DNA of 64,000 nucleotides, from contig NC_034438.1 in the NCBI RefSeq assembly GCF_002078875.1, positions 20,800,127 through 20,864,126 of the forward strand, read 5' to 3'. This stretch comes from Numida meleagris. Its lineage: Eukaryota > Chordata > Aves > Galliformes > Numididae. Positions 56,801 to 64,000 of the stretch are shown here, in pieces (position 1 is the first letter of the stretch; each line of letters opens with the position of its first letter). The notes below the pieces were generated by a model that was not told where the DNA came from, ran no database searches, and saw nothing but the letters and a program-made list of their open reading frames with translations. Made by a program: the position numbers and the translations under genes.

Positions 56801-59800
56801 GACAAAAAATAGATTTTTTATTTATGTTCCTTAATTTATACTAATAGTTTTTAAACTAGTATCTTACATTTAAACTACTTCACCTACTAAAATCACAATA
56901 TTTTACACAATAGAAACTCTAACACCATGAAACAAGTTTTTTGTTGTAAAGCAGAAAAAAATGCATGCTGATGCAGTAATGCTAAAAGACAGTTTGGGGA
57001 ATAGACTTACCCCACGCCTATTATATTGAAGTGTCATCTCTGAAAAAAGGCACCACTGAATTCCATCATACACTTGCTATTAATGAGCATCAAATCATTA
57101 ATTTACAAACACATATAACATTTAAAAATTACACACTTGCATGAAACAGATTCACAATGAGAACTGTGTATTGTCTTCCTTAGTATGAAAATGCTTTCCC
57201 TCTGAATGAGCTTTAAAAACAGCACACTTTCTAATTACCTTCAACCTAGGGACATTAGCATTTCCAGAAGTAAAGATAATAGACTACCAACTGAAAGGTG
57301 GAAACTCCTATGTAAAGTACTGACTGGGAATGGTAGTTTTCAGTGAGAAAAATCCCCAGCAGTGGAACATGAATCCTCACTGCTAAAGAACCCACAAGAA
57401 AACAGAGTTGCACAGGAACTAAATATACTGTCCAGAGGCCTGTATGAACACTGCTGGTCTGTTAGTTTGACATGTACGAAGTGACAGATGTCTTTGGAAA
57501 TAAGTACTACTTATTAAATATCTAATTTTTTTTAATTAAAAGTTCTTTAGAGGAAGTGCACCCTTATTTTACATTGCTATGAATCTGTGATTTAAAGTAA
57601 CTGTTTAACAATGTATTATTCTACTTCTACAGATGAGGTATTTTCAAAAATAGGACACATCTGTATCACTAGTAGCACAAAACATTGCTTCAGACCACCT
57701 CACAGAAAATACTTCCATACAACTGCAGCAGACACTTGGAGATCAGCGTGGAAAAAGAATCTCTAACATGTAACAGAGGAGGAGAGATGCACCTGCACCT
57801 CAAGGATAACAGAAAAGCTCACTAAACACATCATTTGCAATATTTAAGTAGATCAATGATAGCGACCTTTAACAGATGGCATGGCTTGAGATTAGATCAC
57901 TGAAAAAGTAAAAAAATTTGTAGGCTTGGAGAAAATATCATTAGAATTCTTATTTTCCTTCCTATTGCTACTAAAGTCGTATTACTTGGAACTGAAATCA
58001 CAGCATTAGCATGGCAGGAAAAACAAGGAAAGACAGAACACATTTTAAAAAATAAAGCTTTGATACTGTAAAAAGTTTGAAGTATCAAAATTTTAAAAAG
58101 TGATGCTGGTGTTTTGCTCTTGAGGAATCCATAGGATTTACTGTTAATCTGTTTTAAAGTACAGAATGAAAAAAAAAGGTTTTGGGTGTTGGCTCCGACA
58201 CAAAGACTAAGCTCCTGTGTTCCTTCTCCTCCCTCCCATAGACTAAATCCAGTAATTATCACCAGTGAGCAAGAATAAGAAAGTATTTTGCCCTCTATTG
58301 CCCTTCCATATGATATACTCTTGCAATTCCTTTTTTTGCTTGTTGTGTTCATAATTGCATAAAGCCAAGTTAATATTTAAGGCATATGGCACATGCATGA
58401 GAGTTTAATTTACAGATCAAAATGCAAGACTTCAGCCATACTAACTACTCTTCCCAACAACTTACTAAGCAGAACCACTTAATCAGAAGTTAAACATAGA
58501 GAGGTCACAGGCAAATGAAGATAAAAATGCATATTACTCTGACAGCAAAAAGGTCTTTTGGACCAGGCTTATGAGGACCAAAATCCTTTATAGCTCATGA
58601 AGCCCCTCGGTACACTGTGTTTGTTACCTAACAGTTAAATGTTCTTTAGAATACATTCTCAATGTTTAAAATGCTCAGAGCAATTGTAATTTCTTCATTC
58701 CACATAAGGAAGCACATCGAATATATGGAAATAAGACTGCTACATGTAACTAACAGTGACTTTCTGGCTATTTGAACCCAGTCTCAGCAAGCAGCATTTC
58801 ATACCATGGCACAAAGAGCACTGAAGCTTAATCTTCAGCCATTACATACTGAAGAGAAATATCTCCCCTCTGTCTGAAGGAATGCAAGTTTACCACTACA
58901 TACTTCCACCTGAAAACACTTTGTACATTCAGTGCCTGCCTGACAAAATGGCTGTGACTGAGAGTTTCTATAAACCATAAAATTGAAAAGGACTTCTGGT
59001 CCAAATTAAAGAATGATGAAAAGTAGGCAAGAAGAGATACATAAAGGTGACAAAATATTTGCATTTTTCATCTGGTTAAGGATGGTCTTTGCCCAAGATT
59101 ACTTACTTTGTCTACAAAAGTAAGTACAATATATTTGAGGAGTTATTCTAAAACTACAAAGCAAGTACTTAAAGTGAATCTGAAAGTACTTTTAATGGCA
59201 TTCAGCTTGTTTCCACTATTGAATGAGAGAAACTGAAAAACAATTTGGACAAAAAATGATACCATGAAGATTCACTACTATAATATGTACTGAAAATTCA
59301 GTGACTGGCAGTGTAATTTTCAAGACGAATTATAAGGATAGGAACTCAAGCAAAATAAAGGACAGCCTTACTTAACATCGTCCAAGGGCTTCCATCCCTG
59401 ACTAGTATTTTTCCTTGTTATTTACTACATTTCTGGAACTTACTTTCCTAACTACATGTGAGATAGTTAAGTATGACAAAGGATATACATCCTGTATTTT
59501 ATTTAACTATTTGTTTGCACTTGCATAGAACTTTATGTCAATGAAACACATAAATATTAAAACACATCTAAGCATGAAGATATTTTTTCATATAGGGTAT
59601 TTTCCTATTTGTGGATAAATAGCTGAAATTGATCTTCACCATTTGTCACATCAAATTCAACAGCACTTCAAATTGAAAGCCAGTAACCATATACAGTTAA
59701 AAGATGCAAGAGAGGCAAAGCACAAAAAATATTCGTAACAGAGATCAACGCAGTGTTGTCCCAAAGTATTTAACATCAGTATATTTATCACTATGACAAA

Positions 59801-60715
59801 TTAAACATTTTGACTCACTGAACTATACAAAGTTGCTTAAAAAAGATAATATGTGTTTTAAAAAAAAGTGATAATTTAAACTAAGGCAACTATATGTAAT
59901 TTGAAAAAAAAAATTAAATTCTTGATTAACTTTATCAGCGTGCAGTATCACTGCCACATGTACCAATGATGCTCTTGGGAATGCACATTCAACCACTTAA
60001 GCCTTCCCAATAGCATTCATTTAGTTTTTTGATATAATTTTGAGATGCTATGAAGTGATGTATTCATTAGAGCTTAGGCTAGTTAAATGTTCTTCAAGAG
60101 AAATTAAAAATAATTCAAAAAGAACCCACATTATCTCTGAGATAGAGCCTTCCATTGGACCCTACGACCAACAGCGATGATAACAAGCTTCAGAACATTC
60201 TTCCTCTGAATTCATTTGATTTACATTGTGGTTCCTTTTACCATCTCCAGGCTGCATCCCATTGCATGCTGTATGAAAATTACAGCACAAAGCTAACTGT
60301 TTAAGTTAGTTTTCGTTCCATACTTACATTAGTAAAAAAACACAGCATTCTATGATTTCTCTAAAGCAGTCACAGAATCTCTACTACAGGACGAAAAATA
60401 TGCAAGTTTTCAAAGCACTTATGCAACTTCAGATATCGAGCAACAAGTTCTAAACACACAACGCTATTCAAACTAAGGCAGGGAAGGTTAGCTTGGACAC
60501 TTAATACACTGTTCTCAGTGTGAAAGTATTTAGCATAAAGCTGCACCTGAAGACTAAAATATTGTCTCTAGAAAATTTATTGTCTGACATTAATTTTCTT
60601 CAAATTCTTGTTCCTTCAGAATACGCAACTTCTTCCTCTCAGAAGCTTTAACTTTTACTACTCCATTTAACGTGACCTCTGTCACAGTTGCGCAGATTGA
60701 CTTTGCTATCCTACA
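50801..60715 (-). other. ADAMTS6 upstream intron, repeat-poor
   Basis: Almost 10 kb in which I recognise no transposon. It has a pyrimidine-rich tract at 53166-53203 (CCCTTCTCC, CCCTCCCTC), a purine-rich tract at 53925-53984, and a T run at 54373-54384. An exon-like 46-bp segment at 55314-55359 is listed separately. The longest open frame, 57897-58352 minus (151 codons), has AT-driven composition and no family resemblance. Confidence 0.5.
55314..55359 (-). other. Exon-like segment of unknown status
   Basis: On the minus strand a pyrimidine-rich tract ending TTCTGCTTCTTCAG (AG at 55361-55360) precedes 46 bp, followed by GTGAGT (from 55313). Only one of the three frames is open across the 46 bp, and it reads YLDNLGFEDERKWCG. 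I do not recognise this peptide, and it is not part of ADAMTS6 as I know it. In the phase left by the next upstream ADAMTS6 exon it would introduce a stop. Alternatively it is a chance arrangement; upstream in the same frame an ATG at about 55412 gives a hydrophobic, signal-like start. Confidence 0.2.
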
Positions 60716-63640
60716 ACCATAGAATCATCAAGGCTGGAAAAGATCTCCAAGATCATCCAGCCCAACCATCCACCTACCACCAATATATCCCCACTCAGTA
60801 CAACATCTAAACATTTCTTCAACACCTCCAGGGTCACTGACTCCATTGCCTCCCTGAACAGCACGTTCTAGCACCTGACCAATCCTCTGGAAATTTTTTC
60901 TAATATCCAATCTGAAAGTCCCCTGGTGCAACTTGAGGCCATTCCCTCTAGTTCTATTACTAGTTATGCAGGAGAAGAGATCGACATCCACCCTGCCACA
61001 ACATCCTTACAGGGAGTTGTATAGAGCTGTAAGGTCTCCCCCGAGTCTTCTCCAGACTAAACAATCCCAGTTCCCTCAGCCACTACTCATAAGACTTGCG
61101 CTCCAGACCCATCACCAGCTTCACTGTCTTTCTCTGAACACAATCCAGGGCCTCAATGTCTTTCTTGTAGCGAGGGACCCAAAACTGAACAGAGTAGTCA
61201 AGGTGCAGGCTCACCAGTGCTGAGTACAGAGGGACAATCACTTCCCTGCTCCTGCTGGCAACGCTATTTCTGGTACAAGCCAGGATGCCATTGGCCTTCT
61301 AGGCTACCTGGGCACACTGCTGGCTCATGTTCAGCTGAGCAACAACCAATATCCCCAGGTCCATTTCTTCCACACAGTCTTCCAGCCACTCTGCCCCAAG
61401 CCTGCAGTGTTGCATAGGGTTCTTGTGACCAAAGTGCAGCACCCAGCACTTGGTCTTGTTGAACTTTGTCCCATTGGTCTCAGCCCAGATTTCCTGTCCC
61501 TCCAGATCTCTCTGTAAGGCCTACCTACTCCCACAAAGATCAGCACTTCCTCGCAGCTTGGTGTCATATGCAAACTTACTGAGGGTGCACTCAGTCCCCT
61601 CATCCAGGTCATCAATAAAGACTCTGAACAGGACAGGCCCCAGTACCAACCCATCGGGAACACCACTCGTAACCGGTCACCAGCTGGATTTAACTCCATT
61701 CACCACCACCCTCTGGGCCCAGCCATCCAGCCAGTTCTTTACCGTGAAGAGCATACCTGTCCAAGCCACGGGCTGACAGCTTCTCCAGGAAAATACCGTG
61801 GGAGACAGTGTCAAAGGCTTTGCTGAAGTCTAGGAAGACTATGTCAACAGCCTTTCCTTCATACACAGGGCGATCATAGAAGGAGATCCGGTTGGTCAAG
61901 CAGGACTTGCTTGTCATGAACCCATGCTGGCTGGACCTGATCCCCCAGCTGTACCACACACGCTGTGTGATCTCACTCAACATGATCTGCTCCATAACCT
62001 TTACTGGCACTGAGGTCAGGCTGACAGGCCTGTCGTTCCCCAGATCCTCCTTACGACCCTTCTTGTAGATGGGAGTCACATGGACAAGCCTCCAACCCTC
62101 TGGAACCTCTCCAGTCTTCAAGGAACACTGATAGATGATGGAAAGTGGCTTGGCAACCACCTCTGCCAGCTCCCTCAGCAGCCTCTGGTGGATCCCATCC
62201 AGTCCCATGGACTTGTGGCAGCCCAGGTAGAGTAACAGGTCTCCAGATGTTTCCACCTAAATCATGGGGAGTTTATTCTGCTCCCCATCCCAGATTTCCA
62301 GGTCAAGGGGTAGAGCACCCTGAGCATAACTGGTCTGACTTTTAAAGCCAGATGTAATGAAGGCATTGAAAACCTCAGCCCTTTCCTTATCTTCAGTGGT
62401 CACATTTCCCACCACATCTAGTAAGGATGGAAACTCTCCTTAGCCCTCCTCTTTCTGCTAATGTATTTGTAAAAAAGTTTTTTGTTCTCTTTTACCCCAG
62501 TGGCCAGATTGAGTTCAAGCTGTGCTTTTGCCTTTCTCATTTTCTCCCTGCATAGCCTAACAACTTCTTTGTACGCTCCTCAAGTTGCCCTTTCCTTCTT
62601 CCACAGGAGGTAGACTCTTCCTCCTGGATCCTCAGAAAAAGTTCCTTGTTCATCCACACAAGCCTTCTTCCCCACCAGCTCATTTTACTGCACAGGGGGA
62701 CAACCTGCTCCTGCACTTTCGAGTCTTCCATCTTGAAGAGCGTACGGCCTTTTTAGACCCCTTTACCTTTCAGGACTGAATCCCAAGAGATCCTCCCTTC
62801 CAGGGTCCTGCCTGAATAGTTTAAAATCTGCTCGCTGGAAGTCCAAGGTAGCAGTTTTGCTGGCACCCCTCCAGGCTTCACCAAGGATTGAGAACTCTCC
62901 CATTTCATGGCTACTCTGTTCAAAACAGCTCCGAACCTTCGCAACTCCCACCAGTCCTTCTCCATTTGTGAACAGCAGGTCTAGTGGGGCATCACCCTTG
63001 GTAGGCTCTCTCACCAGTTGCATCAGGAAGTTACCTTCCACAAACTCTAGAAACCTCCTAGACTGCTTCTTCTGCACTGTGTTGTACTTTCAGTATGAAT
63101 CAGGGAAGTTGAAGTCCCACATGAGAACAAGGGCTGGTGATCATGCTACTTCTGCCAGCTGCTCACAGAACATCCTATCCATCTCTTCATCCTGGTTAGG
63201 CGGTCTGTAACAGACCCCCATCAGCATGTCAGCCACTTTGGCCCTCCTGCTACTTACCCATGGAGATGCAACCTTATCATTCCCAGCTCTGAGCTCAACA
63301 ACATCATAACACTCTCTGACACAGAGAACCATGTCACCACCCCTCCTTCCTTTCCTGCCCTTTCTGAAAAGTTTATAGGCATCCACTGCTCCCAATCCAT
63401 GGGATTCATTGCAACATGCTTCCATAACGTCAACTAAGTCATAGTTTGCCTGCCGCTTGATGGCTTCCAGCTCTTCCTGTTTGTCAGTGCTGTGTGTATT
63501 GTTGTAGATGCACTTCAGCCGAGCCCCTTGCCGCAGTCCCATCATCATTTCCCCAGGTTCATCTCTAACAAGCCTGATTTTATCCCCTTCCCCCTTTATA
63601 ACTAGTTTAAAGCCCTCTCAATGAGCCCTGTAAGCTCCTG
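60716..63640 (-). mobile_element. CR1 LINE, near full ORF2 with 3' end
   Basis: Minus-strand CR1 of about 2.9 kb or more. The 3' end at the left reads ACCATAGAATCATCAAGGCT then AAGATCTCCAAGATCATCCA. It continues through ORF2 to MMMGLRQGARLKC (minus, 63548 downward) and an upstream stretch that includes RLVRDEPG just before it. It therefore reaches at least slightly further 5' than the 9.5-kb copy and may extend through the CpG-rich sequence to the window edge. Between about 61210 and 62120 it is almost identical to 21361-22260. Same orientation as ADAMTS6. Confidence 0.93.
60728..63548 (-). pseudogene. CR1 ORF2 relic with dead endonuclease and polymerase motifs
   Basis: In minus-strand order: endonuclease start (63548; QANYDLVDV near 63450, YKLFRKGRKGRRGG near 63375, GVCYRPPNQDEEMDRMF near 63210), middle (MQLVREPTKGDAPLDLLFTN near 63020), linker (WWGRRLVWMNKELFLRIQEE near 62670), reverse transcriptase (62256-61690, one open stretch of 188 codons with PIYKKGRKEDLGNDRPVSLT, SQHGFMTSKSCLTN and FLDFSKAFDTVSH), and the C-terminal region to 60728. 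The SDH endonuclease motif reads SSH (near 62910), FADD reads FAYD (61563-61574), and TAG occurs at 61301-61299. Several frame changes separate the blocks. It cannot encode an active protein. Confidence 0.88.
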
Positions 63641-64000
63641 AGCTAGGATCCATTTCCCCCCTTCAGGCATATGAGACCCACTACGTACAATGTAGTAAAA
63701 GTCAAAGGAAATAGAACAAAAAAGGCACACACCATATGAAGATACATAAAGATGAAAAGCAAAAGAAATAAGTAAAAAAATGCAGTGGAATTGCCAGGTC
63801 ACAGCCTGAACCAGTATGTGAGCACTTAAGTGCCCGCAGTGGGGGAGCCCTGATCCACCCTTCCCCTCTCTCCCCTCGGTGGTGCTTCCGGGAACGCATA
63901 TTCATTCAGACCCTGCGCAGTTTGTCCCCTCTCCTCTTCCGGCGCACCAGAGTTCAAACGGGAGAAGGTTGCATTCCTCAGCTCACCCCTTCTTCCAAAC
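63641..64000 (-). other. CpG-richer edge segment; possible CR1 5' end or promoter
   Basis: From about 63641 the minus strand continues upstream of CR1 ORF2 (open frame with HMPEGGKWILAQELTGLIER near 63670), then an AT-rich bridge (63680-63780). Next comes a GC-richer block, 63785-64000, with about nine CpGs in the last 170 bp (for example TTCCGGCGCACC, CCGGGAACGC), unlike the surrounding intron. It could be the 5' UTR/internal promoter of the CR1, an unrelated element, or a host CpG island. The window ends before this can be decided. Confidence 0.35.

Noticed and set aside
57897..58352. 151-codon minus-strand open frame, one of the longest outside transposons
   Set aside because: Composition follows the AT-rich intron (Phe, Ser, Ile, Lys), with no domain, splice context or family resemblance.
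35416..64000. Search for the next upstream ADAMTS6 exon (motifs SFCKWQKS, HDNAVLITR)
   Set aside because: I could not find a matching coding segment by eye; the intron probably continues past the window, but a profile search would be decisive.

Overview
The window is vertebrate, almost certainly bird, nuclear DNA. It is AT-rich and non-operonic. Small exons with GT/AG splice sites are separated by introns of many kilobases, and the dominant repeat is the CR1 LINE, with its typical 3' tail of ATTCTATGATTCT-type repeats. A mariner remnant of the kind known from chicken and two LTRs fit a galliform-like bird, but the species cannot be fixed from sequence alone.

The only protein-coding gene I can support is ADAMTS6, a secreted metalloprotease, on the minus strand. 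Four consecutive exons are visible, in transcription order 35415-35372, 32023-31918, 14855-14709 and 2447-2306. They join in frame and encode the end of the catalytic domain, including the zinc site HExxHxxGxxH, and the start of the disintegrin-like domain. Earlier exons (signal peptide, propeptide, start of protease) should lie above 64000, and later exons (rest of disintegrin, thrombospondin repeats, spacer, PLAC) below 1. I found neither inside the window.

Everything else is intron plus transposon relics. At 4.4-5.0 kb and 28.0-28.6 kb lie two solo LTRs of one family in opposite orientations, each with a 5-bp target duplication. CR1 copies on the plus strand are at 9.49-12.34, 13.05-13.22, 17.48-17.54, 29.89-30.0, 41.82-44.54, 48.98-49.10 and 50.18-50.46 kb, plus a short tail nested at 38.97-39.05 kb. 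Minus-strand copies are at 21.17-22.66, 23.13-23.52, 23.88-24.05, 24.36-26.2, 27.11-27.92, 30.01-30.55, 38.23-39.24, 47.95-48.26 and 60.72-63.6 kb, the last possibly running to the window end. A mariner-like fragment (50.13-50.8 kb) is itself split by a CR1. All LINE reading frames are broken.

No new multi-gene system is visible. The most notable observations are: (1) a perfect 39-bp inverted repeat with a 14-nt spacer inside a CR1 relic at 23228-23319, resembling a microRNA-precursor hairpin; (2) two CR1 copies 40 kb apart that are nearly identical over about 0.9 kb, share catalytic-site lesions, and diverge abruptly in the flanks, which suggests recent gene conversion; (3) a nested CR1-in-mariner insertion with an exact target duplication; (4) a well-formed but unrecognised 46-bp exon-like segment at 55314-55359; (5) a CpG-rich segment at the right edge that may be a LINE 5' end or a promoter.
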